Part shown: positions 1-7,245 of the stretch, piece by piece
How the letters are laid out: every line of letters begins with the position of its first letter
Numbering within the stretch: the first letter of the stretch is position 1
Origin: Tepidanaerobacter acetatoxydans_A
Lineage (GTDB): Bacteria > Bacillota > Thermosediminibacteria > Thermosediminibacterales > Tepidanaerobacteraceae
Direction of reading: 5' to 3'
Length of the DNA: 11,356 nucleotides
Assembly: GCA_022840405.1 (NCBI GenBank)
Contig: JALHJR010000050.1
Location: 1-11,356, forward strand
The notes under the pieces: generated by a model
The model's input: only the letters and a program-made list of their open reading frames with translations
What the model was told of the DNA's origin: nothing
Databases searched by the model: none
Translations under genes and position numbers: made by a program

Positions 1-1
1 A

Positions 2-451
2 ATAAAAAGAGATCTTGGCAAGGATATAAAAGACTTGCCGGGAGCAGGAGCTGCAGGGGGCTTGGGAGCAGCTTTGATGGCGTTTTTAGATGCACAACTG
101 AGACCGGGGATAGAAATTGTAATGGAGCTTTCAAATTTTAAGGAAAAAGTAAAAGATGCAGATATTATTTTTACAGGTGAAGGTTCTACCGACTATCAAA
201 CAAAATTTGGCAAAGTTCCCTTTGGGGTAGGTCAGGTCGCAAGAAAATATAATAAGCCTGTTGTATGTGTTTCAGGTTCGCTCCTCGAAGGGCATGAGCA
301 ATTATACGAATATGGAATTTCAGCAATGTTCAGCATATTAAATAAACCAATGGACCTTAAGGAAGCAATGGAAAGGGGTGATGAATTACTAGAAGCAATA
401 GTTAGTAATGTTACAAAAATATTATTTTTAGGGAAGGTGATTTGTCGATGA
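2..451 (+). CDS. Glycerate kinase, C-terminal part (5' end outside window)
   Basis: This is the last 149 codons of a glycerate kinase of the GarK/GlxK family (PF02595 type), which phosphorylates D-glycerate with ATP to a phosphoglycerate that enters lower glycolysis. The reading frame is open from base 2, so the gene starts upstream; full-length members have about 375-380 residues. The visible part has the family's glycine-rich PGAGAAGGLG stretch near the edge, then TGEGSTDYQTKFGK, which matches the conserved TGEG-x-D-x-QT-x-x-GK block, and the C-terminal LYEYGISAMFSI segment. The internal TTG at base 35 is not the start, because conserved sequence (DLGKDIKD) continues upstream of it. The stop codon overlaps the permease start as ATGA, indicating translational coupling and a shared transcript. 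The family call is firm. Whether the product is 2- or 3-phosphoglycerate cannot be read from this fragment. Confidence 0.93.
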   Translation: MKRDLGKDIKDLPGAGAAGGLGAALMAFLDAQLRPGIEIVMELSNFKEKVKDADIIFTGEGSTDYQTKFGKVPFGVGQVARKYNKPVVCVSGSLLEGHEQLYEYGISAMFSILNKPMDLKEAMERGDELLEAIVSNVTKILFLGKVICR

Positions 452-1833
452 CTCCCGAGCAACTTGCTATGGCAAAAGAAATAATGGTTCAAGGTCCTTT
501 ATTATTAGTAATAGTTGTGTTAGCAATATTATTTATTATTTATGCAACAGCTAAACTGAAAATCCATCCTTTTTTAGCCCTCCTATTCGCAGCTTATGGA
601 GTAGGCTTTTTGAGCAAAATGCCGATACAATACATTGGAAACGTAATTTCACAAGGCTTTGGGAATATAATGACAAACATCGGTCTTGTCATTATACTCG
701 GAACTATTATTGGAACAATTATGGAAAGATCTGGTGCTGCACTGAAAATGGCAGAAGTAGTTTTGGGCATTGTAGGCATTGAGCGTTCTCCTTTAGCGAT
801 GGGTATTATAGGTTACATAACAAGCGTTCCTGTTTTTTGTGATTCCGGATATGTCATACTTACTCCACTAAATAAAGCATTATCAAAAAGAGCAGAAATG
901 CCTATGGCTACTATGGCAATTGCCCTTTCAACCGGTCTGTATGCTACACATACCTTGATTCCGCCGACTCCGGGTCCGATTGCTGCTGCCGGCAATATTG
1001 GAGCTGATTTGGGCCTTGTAATTCTCGTGGGTCTAATCGTTTCTATCCCAGCAGCTTTAGTGGGCCTTTGGTGGGCATACAGGGTAGGCAAGGATATAAA
1101 ATCTACTATAGATGAATCTGGTGCGAGCTATGATGAACTAAGAAAACAATTCAAGCAACTTCCTAGTGCTGCTAAATCTTTTGCACCTATTGTAATTCCA
1201 ATAATACTAATCGCATTATCTTCTGTTGCGAAATTTACTGAGTATAGCGGCAGCCTTAGTAATTTAATTATTTTTTTAGGTACACCGGTCAATGCACTTA
1301 TGATAGGTGTGTTGCTTTCGTTTACCCTCTTACCCAAGTTTGACGAAGAAACTTTAATGAACTGGATAGGAGATGGCTTAAAAGATGCGGCTATAATATT
1401 ACTTATTACTGGAGCGGGAGGCTCTCTAGGAGCTGTATTGTCTAATACACCGATAGCTGATTATATAAAGACATTTGCTGATGGCGGAATATTCAGTGGT
1501 CCTATAGTACTATTGCTTCCTTTTATAATTTCTGCACTTCTAAAGACAGCTCAAGGATCTTCTACAGTGGCTCTTGTTACAACGTCAAGTCTCATTGCTC
1601 CATTACTTTCGCAAATGGGATTAACCTCACCTATGGATCTTGCATTAACGGTAATGGCGGTAGGAGCAGGAGCCATGACTGTATCTCATGTAAATGACAG
1701 CTATTTCTGGGTAGTTACTCAATTTTCCGGTCTAGAAGTTACTGATGCCTATAAAGCTCAAACTATGGCAACTTTATTACAAGGCATTGTAACAATCATA
1801 TTTTCAATAATATTATTCATTATTTTCCATTAA
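448..1833 (+). CDS. GntP-family gluconate/glycerate-type permease
   Basis: This 461-residue integral membrane protein belongs to the GntP family of proton-coupled gluconate and related sugar-acid importers, which usually have about 440-460 residues. Family landmarks are CDSGYVILTP (about residues 131-140), ATHTLIPPTPGPIAAAGNIG (166-185), LKTAQGSSTVALVTTSS (365-381) and SHVNDSYFWVVTQFSG (413-428). Hydrophobic segments run throughout, with a more polar cytoplasmic-type stretch around 213-245. The ATG at 448 is preferred: AGGTGA at 435-440 lies 7 nt upstream, whereas the in-frame TTG at 442 sits almost on top of that site. It overlaps the glycerate kinase stop by 4 nt, so the substrate is probably glycerate or a sugar acid degraded to glycerate. 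GntP members differ in substrate (gluconate, idonate, fructuronate, serine), so the specificity is inferred from context only. Confidence 0.92.
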   Translation: MTPEQLAMAKEIMVQGPLLLVIVVLAILFIIYATAKLKIHPFLALLFAAYGVGFLSKMPIQYIGNVISQGFGNIMTNIGLVIILGTIIGTIMERSGAALKMAEVVLGIVGIERSPLAMGIIGYITSVPVFCDSGYVILTPLNKALSKRAEMPMATMAIALSTGLYATHTLIPPTPGPIAAAGNIGADLGLVILVGLIVSIPAALVGLWWAYRVGKDIKSTIDESGASYDELRKQFKQLPSAAKSFAPIVIPIILIALSSVAKFTEYSGSLSNLIIFLGTPVNALMIGVLLSFTLLPKFDEETLMNWIGDGLKDAAIILLITGAGGSLGAVLSNTPIADYIKTFADGGIFSGPIVLLLPFIISALLKTAQGSSTVALVTTSSLIAPLLSQMGLTSPMDLALTVMAVGAGAMTVSHVNDSYFWVVTQFSGLEVTDAYKAQTMATLLQGIVTIIFSIILFIIFH

Positions 1834-1893
1834 AGGATTCAGTCAGTATTAAAAGGGGTTACTGTATAGTATATAAAAACCCCCTATGAAATC

Positions 1894-1950
1894 AAAAGCC
1901 ATGCATTAGTTTAGCAATAAAATTATCTTATATGCATGGCTTTTACTTTT
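1894..1950 (+). terminator. Terminator-like hairpin after the permease gene
   Basis: The arms at 1894-1906 and 1932-1944 are a perfect 13-bp inverted repeat containing GCCATGC/GCATGGC. They are separated by a 25-nt loop and followed by a T-rich tail (TTTTACTTTTA). The position, about 60 nt after the permease stop, suits the end of the glycerate kinase-permease transcript. The loop is long for an intrinsic terminator and the tail is interrupted, so confidence is moderate. Confidence 0.6.
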
Positions 1951-1981
1951 ATTTGTGAAAATTTACATTATAATATAAATA

Positions 1982-2029
1982 GTAAGTTTTGTGACAGCAA
2001 TTTTTTAATATATAATAAATACAACTTAC
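1982..2029 (+). promoter_or_regulatory. Promoter bracketed by an inverted repeat (putative operator)
   Basis: TTGTGA at 1989-1994 and a perfect TATAAT at 2011-2016, spaced 16 nt, form a sigma-A-type promoter. It would start transcription near 2023 and give a leader of about 140 nt before the chemoreceptor-like gene. GTAAGTT at 1982-1988 and AACTTAC at 2023-2029 are exact inverted copies flanking the promoter, about 41 nt centre to centre, which suits a regulator bound on both sides. The CdaR-like protein encoded downstream is one candidate binder, but that is inference. In DNA this AT-rich a 7-nt inverted repeat may occur by chance. Confidence 0.45.
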
Positions 2030-2164
2030 ATTTACTAAATTTATTAAAACACTAAAACACTTCTGCGATTAACTGGTTCTTAAACTGAATATATGTCAAG
2101 TTGCCATACCTGAATGCGAAGCGTAAATAGCAAAACAATAAAGTGTATGTGAGGTGAAGAAGTA

Positions 2165-3016
2165 ATGGAGGACCGATTTAAAATTTCGACAGAGCTTGCA
2201 AACAGAATAGTAGATATTATATCTTCTCTTACAGGAAACAATGTCAATGTGATGGATGATAGAGGAATCATAATTGCCACTAAGCAAGAACACCGACTAG
2301 GCACCGTGCACGAAGGTGCAAGAAAGATAATGAATATGGAGGCAGATTTTGTAGCTATAACGGAAGAAGATGCTGAGAAAATGGAGGGCGTTATGCCGGG
2401 GTATAACGGTCCAATTGAGCTTGATGGAAGAAGGATAGGCTGTATAGGTATAACCGGAGATCCCGAGAGAGTTGAACCTCTTCAAAAAATGGCGGCAATT
2501 ATTGTTGCAGATGAAATAAGAAAAAACATTGAAATTGCTCACGAGAGAGAAATAATAAATAATATGGCAGAAAAAATAAAAAATGCATATGAGGCAATAA
2601 GTCAAGCTGCACTTGAGGCTGATAAAATAGCAGAAACCGGTAAAAACATGGAAGAGCTTTCAAAGGAAGTAGGATTGAAAATCGATAATATAAATGAGGT
2701 TTTAGCACTAATTAAGCACATAGTAGATCAAACCAATTTATTAGGAATTAATGCAGCTATAGAAGCTGCAAGGGCGGGTGAGTACGGACGCGGCTTTTCC
2801 ATAGTAGCTCAAGAAGTAAGGAAATTATCATTTGATTCAGCTGATTCTCTGAAAAATATAAATGCAGTATTAAATGAGATTAAAATAACCATACGCGACA
2901 TATCAAGCGGTGTTTATAAAAATGCTCAAAGTACGTCAGCCCAAGCTGAGGCACTTAAGAAAATAGAGTACAGCATATCAGAAGTACAAACAGAAATGGA
3001 AAGGTTTGATATGTAA
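2165..3016 (+). CDS. Soluble chemoreceptor-like protein: diacid-recognition domain + minimal MCP signalling hairpin
   Basis: This 283-residue protein has no signal peptide or membrane segment and so is predicted to be cytosolic. Residues 1-125 match the N-terminal half of CdaR-type regulators (sugar diacid recognition domain); VNVMDDRGIIIAT, TVHEGA and IGITGDPERVEP align with the next gene's product. Residues about 125-280 form a helical coiled coil with the methyl-accepting chemotaxis tip at 188-221 (QTNLLGINAAIEAARAGE, then GRGFSIVAQEVRKL). The tip core differs slightly from the usual LALNAAIEA. Each arm is only about 70-80 residues, too short for normal methylation helices. Soluble short MCP-like proteins are known, for example YfmS of Bacillus subtilis. 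The likely role is to pass sugar-acid binding to a CheW/CheA complex or another helical partner; no che gene is in the window. AGGTGA at 2152-2157 supports the ATG. The CdaR-like gene starts 59 nt after the stop, probably on the same transcript. Confidence 0.85.
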   Translation: MEDRFKISTELANRIVDIISSLTGNNVNVMDDRGIIIATKQEHRLGTVHEGARKIMNMEADFVAITEEDAEKMEGVMPGYNGPIELDGRRIGCIGITGDPERVEPLQKMAAIIVADEIRKNIEIAHEREIINNMAEKIKNAYEAISQAALEADKIAETGKNMEELSKEVGLKIDNINEVLALIKHIVDQTNLLGINAAIEAARAGEYGRGFSIVAQEVRKLSFDSADSLKNINAVLNEIKITIRDISSGVYKNAQSTSAQAEALKKIEYSISEVQTEMERFDM

Positions 3017-3075
3017 AAAAAGGATTATGATGCCCAGATGCCGAATAGATAAAGTAGTAATGGCAGGGGGAATAT

Positions 3076-4305
3076 ATGGTGGAAATAACCCATGAATACG
3101 CTCAGAGTATAGTTGAGAAAACCAAAGATCTCCTTGGTAAAAACATTAATATTATGAATAGTTTGGGCATAATTGTGGGAAGTGGCGATAAATTCCGAAT
3201 AGATACCTTCCATGAAGGCGCGGCAGAAGTTATAAAAACAGGGAAAAGCATGGAGATAACGTCTGAACAAGCTGAAAAACTGGAAGGGGCAAAACCGGGA
3301 GTGAATCTGCCCATATATCTGAATGATAAAATAGCAGGTGTTGTTGGAATTACCGGGGAGCCGAATGAAGTAAGGCCGTTTGGCCAGCTGCTGAAAATTT
3401 CTGTTGAAACTATGCTAAAACAGTTTTTCTTATCAGAGCAGCTGCGTATGGAACAAAATGCAAAAGAACTTTATATTCATGATATCATAAACGGCAACAT
3501 CCAAGATGATAACATGTTTTTAGTTAAGGGCGAAGTGCTGGGATATGATATGTATCTCCCAAGGATAGCTCTTGTGGTAAAGATATATGATTTTGATGAT
3601 AATAAAAACAAAGAAGATCTTCTCAAGAAAACGCATTTAAAAAACGTAAAGCACAGTTTGGATTTGATTGTACAAGAGAGACAGGAAAAAATACTTGATT
3701 GCATAAAGAGTGTCTATAACGATCCACAGCACATGGTAAGTCATAACGGCAGCGATAACTATATCATACTTTTTGCACCTAAGAAGGTCAATATCGATAC
3801 TATAAAAAATCAATTAAGGGAAATCGCAGAAGTTTTTCGAAAAAAACTAAAAAAATACTCAGTCAATTTTTGCATTGGAGTTGGCTCATATTATCCGGAA
3901 CTTACCGGGCTGCGAAAATCTTATAAAGAGGCTGTAAAGGCCATACAAATTCAAGATAAAGCGTCTATAAACAATAAATTACCAGAACTTGTCTTTGCCT
4001 TTGATATGGCACTTGAAATGATGCTGGCAAACATATCAGAGGAAACCATTCAAACATATAAAAGCCAGGTATTATCAAAACATGGTGCAGCAGATTTTTT
4101 GGATGATACAAGGCTGGTTAAAACATTAAGGGCGTATTTTGCATCCGATTTGAACATTTCCAAGACTGCTGAAGAGTTAAAAGTTGCCAGGAACACTGTT
4201 AGCAGCAGGCTTGATGAAATAAAGGCGTTAACCGGACTCAAACCGAGCGATTTTAATGATGCGGTAAAGCTGAAAGTTTTATTGACGGCCATTGACTTAA
4301 AATAA
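3076..4305 (+). CDS. CdaR-family (sugar diacid) transcriptional regulator
   Basis: This 409-residue regulator has the CdaR layout. Residues 1-135 are the diacid recognition domain (NINIMNSLGIIVGSG, TFHEGAAEVI, GVVGITGEPNEVRPFG). Residues about 145-295 are the degenerate GGDEF-like middle region, including FCIGVGSYYPELTGLRKSY. The C-terminal PucR/CdaR-type helix-turn-helix is near 345-403 (LNISKTAEELKVARNTVSSR at 359-378). Escherichia coli CdaR activates galactarate, glucarate and glycerate genes, including a glycerate kinase. A glycerate kinase and a GntP permease lie just upstream here, so they are the natural targets, with glycerate or a sugar diacid as likely inducer (inference). AGGGGG at 3065-3070 lies 5 nt before the ATG. 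It follows the chemoreceptor-like gene, whose N-terminal domain is clearly homologous, and a terminator closes the unit. Effector and binding site are not known. Confidence 0.9.
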   Translation: MVEITHEYAQSIVEKTKDLLGKNINIMNSLGIIVGSGDKFRIDTFHEGAAEVIKTGKSMEITSEQAEKLEGAKPGVNLPIYLNDKIAGVVGITGEPNEVRPFGQLLKISVETMLKQFFLSEQLRMEQNAKELYIHDIINGNIQDDNMFLVKGEVLGYDMYLPRIALVVKIYDFDDNKNKEDLLKKTHLKNVKHSLDLIVQERQEKILDCIKSVYNDPQHMVSHNGSDNYIILFAPKKVNIDTIKNQLREIAEVFRKKLKKYSVNFCIGVGSYYPELTGLRKSYKEAVKAIQIQDKASINNKLPELVFAFDMALEMMLANISEETIQTYKSQVLSKHGAADFLDDTRLVKTLRAYFASDLNISKTAEELKVARNTVSSRLDEIKALTGLKPSDFNDAVKLKVLLTAIDLK

Positions 4306-4421
4306 CAAATATATATTAATTTCACTGAGGCACCTTCTTTTTCTAAATTCATGGTCAACATACAGTGTGAATTGTTATAATTGTGGATAGCGTTTTATCT
4401 AAGCGATTTATTTTTATAAAT

Positions 4422-4465
4422 AATGGCGGATATATTTGATTGATGTAATATATCTGCTATTTTTT
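4422..4465 (+). terminator. Intrinsic terminator of the chemoreceptor-like/cdaR-like unit
   Basis: The arms at 4422-4435 and 4448-4461 pair over 14 positions, two of them G-U, around a 12-nt loop. A run of six T residues (4460-4465) overlaps the end of the stem. It lies about 115 nt after the regulator's stop codon. Confidence 0.75.
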
Positions 4466-4559
4466 GTAGATTTAACAAAAAATATAAGCTAACAATCCAA
4501 AATTTCTATAAGATGATGGTATTGATTATAATTACCAAAACAATATCAAAAACAAACAC

Positions 4560-4588
4560 TTGCTTGGCTAAAGGCATTATGATAAAAT
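4560..4588 (+). promoter_or_regulatory. Candidate promoter of hpt
   Basis: TTGCTT (4560-4565) and TAAAAT (4583-4588) are separated by 17 nt, the optimal sigma-A spacing. Transcription would begin near 4595, leaving a leader of about 70 nt. The same hexamer pair at the same spacing occurs before the ECF S-component gene at 7775-7803. Confidence 0.45.
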
Positions 4589-4652
4589 TAACTTTAATTA
4601 ACTTAAGGCATTTTTGTTGAAGTTTTGCAGTAATGTAAATCATAGTATAGAC

Positions 4653-4658
4653 AGGAGG
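4653..4658 (+). promoter_or_regulatory. Ribosome binding site fixing the hpt start at TTG 4665
   Basis: AGGAGG sits 6 nt before the TTG at 4665. The longer in-frame reading from TTG 4614 would place this site inside the coding region and add 17 residues that homologues lack. Confidence 0.8.
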
Positions 4659-4664
4659 ATAATA

Positions 4665-5210
4665 TTGTTAAATAATGACATAGAGAGGGTTTTAATAACT
4701 GAAAAACAGCTTAAAGAGAAAGTAGAGCAGTTAGGAAAAAAAATTAGCAGCGACTATAAAAACAGTGATAATTTCCTTATGGTAGGCGTGCTTAAAGGTG
4801 CTGTGGTATTTATGTCTGATTTGATTCGATGTATCAATCTCCCGCTGCAGATTGATTTCATGGCCGTATCAAGTTACGGCACTTCCACGGAGTCATCTGG
4901 TGTTGTAAGAATTTTAAAGGATCTTGATGAATCTGTGGAAGGCAAGGATGTTCTAATAATTGAGGATATAATCGATTCCGGCTTGACACTAAGCTATATG
5001 TATAACATATTAAAATCTCGCAAGCCTGCCAGTATTAAAATTTGTGCATTACTTGATAAGCCCAGCCGCAGAAAAGTAGAGCTTGATGTAGATTACCTGG
5101 GATTTGAAATTCCTGATTATTTTGTTGTTGGATATGGTCTTGATTATGCTGGGAAATACCGAAATTTGTGCGATGTTTGCGTATTAAAACCGGAGATTTA
5201 TCAGGATTAA
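4665..5210 (+). CDS. hpt: Hypoxanthine phosphoribosyltransferase
   Basis: This 181-residue purine-salvage enzyme, of normal family length, converts hypoxanthine (and usually guanine) plus PRPP to IMP (or GMP) in the cytosol. The PRPP-binding signature is VLIIEDIIDSGLTL at about residues 96-109, with the two acidic residues E100-D101. Other family features are GVLKGAVVFMSDL (41-53), the SSYGTSTESSG flexible-loop region (69-79) and the C-terminal FVVGYGLDYAGKYRNL (153-168), which binds the base. The start is TTG at 4665, set by AGGAGG and by the fit of MLNNDIERVLITE to homologues. The next gene is ftsH, a pairing common in Firmicutes, but the tilS gene that often precedes hpt is replaced by an intergenic region. 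A separate promoter before ftsH suggests that the two are only partly co-transcribed. Confidence 0.95.
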   Translation: MLNNDIERVLITEKQLKEKVEQLGKKISSDYKNSDNFLMVGVLKGAVVFMSDLIRCINLPLQIDFMAVSSYGTSTESSGVVRILKDLDESVEGKDVLIIEDIIDSGLTLSYMYNILKSRKPASIKICALLDKPSRRKVELDVDYLGFEIPDYFVVGYGLDYAGKYRNLCDVCVLKPEIYQD

Positions 5211-5246
5211 CAATAAATCGAGAGGTGTATATAAGATTTTGTGTAA

Positions 5247-5275
5247 TTGTAAAAATGTTTTGTGTGTGGTAAAAT
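5247..5275 (+). promoter_or_regulatory. Candidate promoter of ftsH (extended -10)
   Basis: TTGTAA (5247-5252) and TAAAAT (5270-5275) are 17 nt apart. TGG directly before the -10 element (TG at 5267-5268) gives an extended -10 motif. Transcription would start near 5282, about 30 nt before the ftsH start codon. Confidence 0.6.
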
Positions 5276-5312
5276 ATCGTGGGATAACTAAATCCGGGAA
5301 GGAGGAGAATTA

Positions 5313-7112
5313 TTGAACAACTTTTTCAAGAGCATAAGCTTTTACTTGCTAATTATTATTCTGGTCTTGTCAATGGTACAATGGTATTCTAACCAGGAAG
5401 CAGCTCAGATTAGACTGGGATATTCAGAATTACTTCAGCGAATTGACAATAAAGAGGTTGAAAAAATTGTTATAGTTGAAAACAACATTAAAGGTACTTT
5501 AAAAGATGGTCAAAATTTTGTAAGCTATGTCCCGGATCTGACTACTTTTATGGCTAAAATAGATCAACCTGCAAGAAAAGGTGAATTAGTAGTTGATTCA
5601 GAACCTAAACCGACCACTCCTTGGTGGACACAGATTTTATCGCCGATTTTGCTTATGGTATTTATAGTAGGTGCATGGTATTTCTTAATGCAGCAAAGCC
5701 AAGGCGGAGGCGGCCGAGTGATGTCTTTCGGCAAGAGCAAGGCTAAACTTCATACTGATGAAAAAAGAAGAGTAACCTTTAAAGATGTTGCAGGGGTTGA
5801 TGAGGCAAAAGAAGAACTGGAAGAGGTAGTGGAATTTTTAAAACATCCGAAGAAGTTTATAGAAATCGGAGCACGTATTCCCAAGGGAGTTTTGCTGATA
5901 GGGCCTCCGGGAACAGGAAAAACGCTTTTAGCAAGGGCTGTGGCCGGAGAAGCAGGTGTTCCATTTTTTAGCATAAGCGGTTCAGATTTTGTAGAAATGT
6001 TTGTAGGTGTAGGAGCTGCAAGAGTTAGGGATTTGTTCGAACAGGCTAAAAAAAATTCACCATGTATTGTGTTTATCGATGAGATAGATGCCGTTGGCCG
6101 TCACAGAGGTGCAGGACTTGGCGGAGGACATGATGAAAGGGAACAAACATTAAATCAATTATTGGTTGAGATGGATGGTTTTGGTATAAATGAAGGTATA
6201 ATTATTTTAGCAGCAACTAACCGACCTGATATCTTAGATCCGGCACTGCTTAGGCCTGGCAGATTCGATAGAGAAGTGGTAGTAGACCGGCCTGATGTAA
6301 AGGGCAGAGAAGAAATACTGAAAGTGCATTCAAGGAGCAAGCCGTTGGCAGAAGATATAGATCTGTCGGTACTTGCCCGAAGGACACCAGGGTTTACCGG
6401 GGCCGACTTAGAAAACTTGGTCAACGAGGCGGCACTTCTTTCAGCACGGCGAAATAAGAAAAAGATAGAAATGCCGGAGCTGGAAGAGGCAATTACCAGA
6501 GTTATTGCCGGCCCGGAAAAAAAGAGCCGTGTTATGACTGAACGTGAGCGTAGACTGGTAGCTTACCATGAAGCCGGGCATGCCGTAGTGGCACATTTAT
6601 TACCAACAGTTGATCCAGTTCATGAGGTGTCTATTGTACCCCGCGGCAGGGCTGGCGGATACACTATGATTTTGCCAAAAGAGGATCGTTTCTTTATGTG
6701 TAAAAGTGAATTAATGGACCAAATAACACATTTGCTTGGCGGCAGGGTGTCCGAAGAATTAGTGCTCAACGAAATAAGTACCGGTGCACAGAATGATTTG
6801 GAGCGAGCAACTCAGATTGCCAGAAAAATGGTAATGGAATTAGGTATGAGCGAGAATATTGGGCCTATGACTTTGGGCCATAAGCAGGAAGAAGTTTTTC
6901 TGGGAAGGGATTTAGCTCAAGGCCGAAATTACAGTGAGGAAGTTGCAGCTTCCATAGATAAGGAAGTTAAGAACATTATTGTAAGCTGTTATGATAGTGC
7001 AAGAGTGATTTTATCTGAAAATATCAATAAACTTCATAAGGTTGCTCAAGCCTTACTTGAAAATGAAAAGCTCAAAGAAGAAGAATTCTTGGAAGTATTT
7101 GCAAGTGCATAA
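5313..7112 (+). CDS. ftsH: ATP-dependent zinc metalloprotease FtsH
   Basis: This 599-residue membrane-anchored AAA+ protease forms hexamers that extract and degrade membrane proteins and some cytosolic regulators. Segments in order are: membrane helix 1 (about 8-24), an extracytoplasmic domain (25-104), membrane helix 2 (about 105-126), a glycine-rich linker (130-134), the AAA+ module, then the M41 peptidase. Visible motifs are Walker A GPPGTGKT (197-204), pore MFVG (229-232), Walker B IVFIDEID (252-259), the second region of homology with ATNRPDILDP and RPGRFDR (301-320), zinc site HEAGH (419-423) and the third zinc ligand D495 in GAQND. All catalytic residues are present. The TTG start is preceded by AAGGAGGAG at 5299-5307. 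It follows hpt after a 102-nt gap containing its own promoter and ends at a strong terminator. The C-terminus is short, lacking the long tail of some homologues. Confidence 0.98.
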   Translation: MNNFFKSISFYLLIIILVLSMVQWYSNQEAAQIRLGYSELLQRIDNKEVEKIVIVENNIKGTLKDGQNFVSYVPDLTTFMAKIDQPARKGELVVDSEPKPTTPWWTQILSPILLMVFIVGAWYFLMQQSQGGGGRVMSFGKSKAKLHTDEKRRVTFKDVAGVDEAKEELEEVVEFLKHPKKFIEIGARIPKGVLLIGPPGTGKTLLARAVAGEAGVPFFSISGSDFVEMFVGVGAARVRDLFEQAKKNSPCIVFIDEIDAVGRHRGAGLGGGHDEREQTLNQLLVEMDGFGINEGIIILAATNRPDILDPALLRPGRFDREVVVDRPDVKGREEILKVHSRSKPLAEDIDLSVLARRTPGFTGADLENLVNEAALLSARRNKKKIEMPELEEAITRVIAGPEKKSRVMTERERRLVAYHEAGHAVVAHLLPTVDPVHEVSIVPRGRAGGYTMILPKEDRFFMCKSELMDQITHLLGGRVSEELVLNEISTGAQNDLERATQIARKMVMELGMSENIGPMTLGHKQEEVFLGRDLAQGRNYSEEVAASIDKEVKNIIVSCYDSARVILSENINKLHKVAQALLENEKLKEEEFLEVFASA

Positions 7113-7131
7113 TCTAAAAATCGCAAATGTT

Positions 7132-7163
7132 AAGGAGCTATGGCTATGCCATAGCTCCTTTTT
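7132..7163 (+). terminator. Intrinsic terminator of ftsH
   Basis: A perfect 13-bp stem (7132-7144 with 7148-7160) has a 3-nt loop and a T run at 7159-7163, starting 19 nt after the ftsH stop codon. Confidence 0.88.
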
Positions 7164-7177
7164 GCTGTACACGGTCA

Positions 7178-7205
7178 TTTAAATTTTGCAATTTTGAAGT
7201 ATAAT
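7178..7205 (+). promoter_or_regulatory. Weak candidate promoter of the YdcZ-type gene
   Basis: A perfect TATAAT lies at 7200-7205 just after the ftsH terminator. The best -35 match at acceptable spacing (TTTAAA at 7178-7183, 16 nt) is poor. The -10 match and its position between a terminator and a gene are the main support. Confidence 0.35.
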
Positions 7206-7232
7206 TTTAAATATGATGTGGTAGCATAAATC

Positions 7233-7239
7233 AGGGGTG
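7233..7239 (+). promoter_or_regulatory. Ribosome binding site fixing the YdcZ-type start at TTG 7246
   Basis: AGGGGTG lies 6 nt before the TTG at 7246. The alternative in-frame starts GTG 7237 and ATG 7240 overlap or directly abut this site and so are unlikely. Confidence 0.65.
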
Positions 7240-7245
7240 ATGCTA

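Larger units (their letters stand above)
1834..2164. other. Intergenic region between permease and chemoreceptor-like gene
   Basis: This 331-nt AT-rich stretch has no credible gene. It holds a GC-containing inverted repeat (GGGGTT 1855-1860 with AACCCC 1878-1883), a longer terminator-like hairpin (1894-1944), a promoter candidate (1989-2016) bracketed by a 7-nt inverted repeat (1982-1988 and 2023-2029), and a leader of roughly 140 nt before the next start codon. Short minus-strand ORFs that reach in from the following gene have no recognisable domain and no good ribosome site. Confidence 0.7.
4306..4664. other. Intergenic region between the cdaR-like gene and hpt
   Basis: This is a 359-nt AT-rich gap without a credible gene. 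It holds the intrinsic terminator of the upstream unit (4422-4465), a possible weak promoter (TATAAT at 4527-4532 with a poor -35) and a better hpt promoter candidate (4560-4588). Nothing else recognisable is present. In many Firmicutes tilS would precede hpt, and no remnant of it is visible here. Confidence 0.7.

Noticed and set aside
35..451. Treating TTG at 35 as the start of a short 138-residue protein
   Set aside because: The frame is open to base 2 and the residues before it (DLGKDIKD) are part of the conserved glycerate kinase sequence, so the gene is truncated by the window edge.
813..1091. Minus-strand ORFs such as the one inside the permease gene, and similar ones throughout
   Set aside because: They lie opposite well-recognised genes, have no recognisable domains or ribosome sites, and their composition is what the complement of a coding strand gives.
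4614..4664. Longer hpt starting at TTG 4614
   Set aside because: The added 17 residues do not resemble Hpt and would include the AGGAGG ribosome site at 4653-4658.
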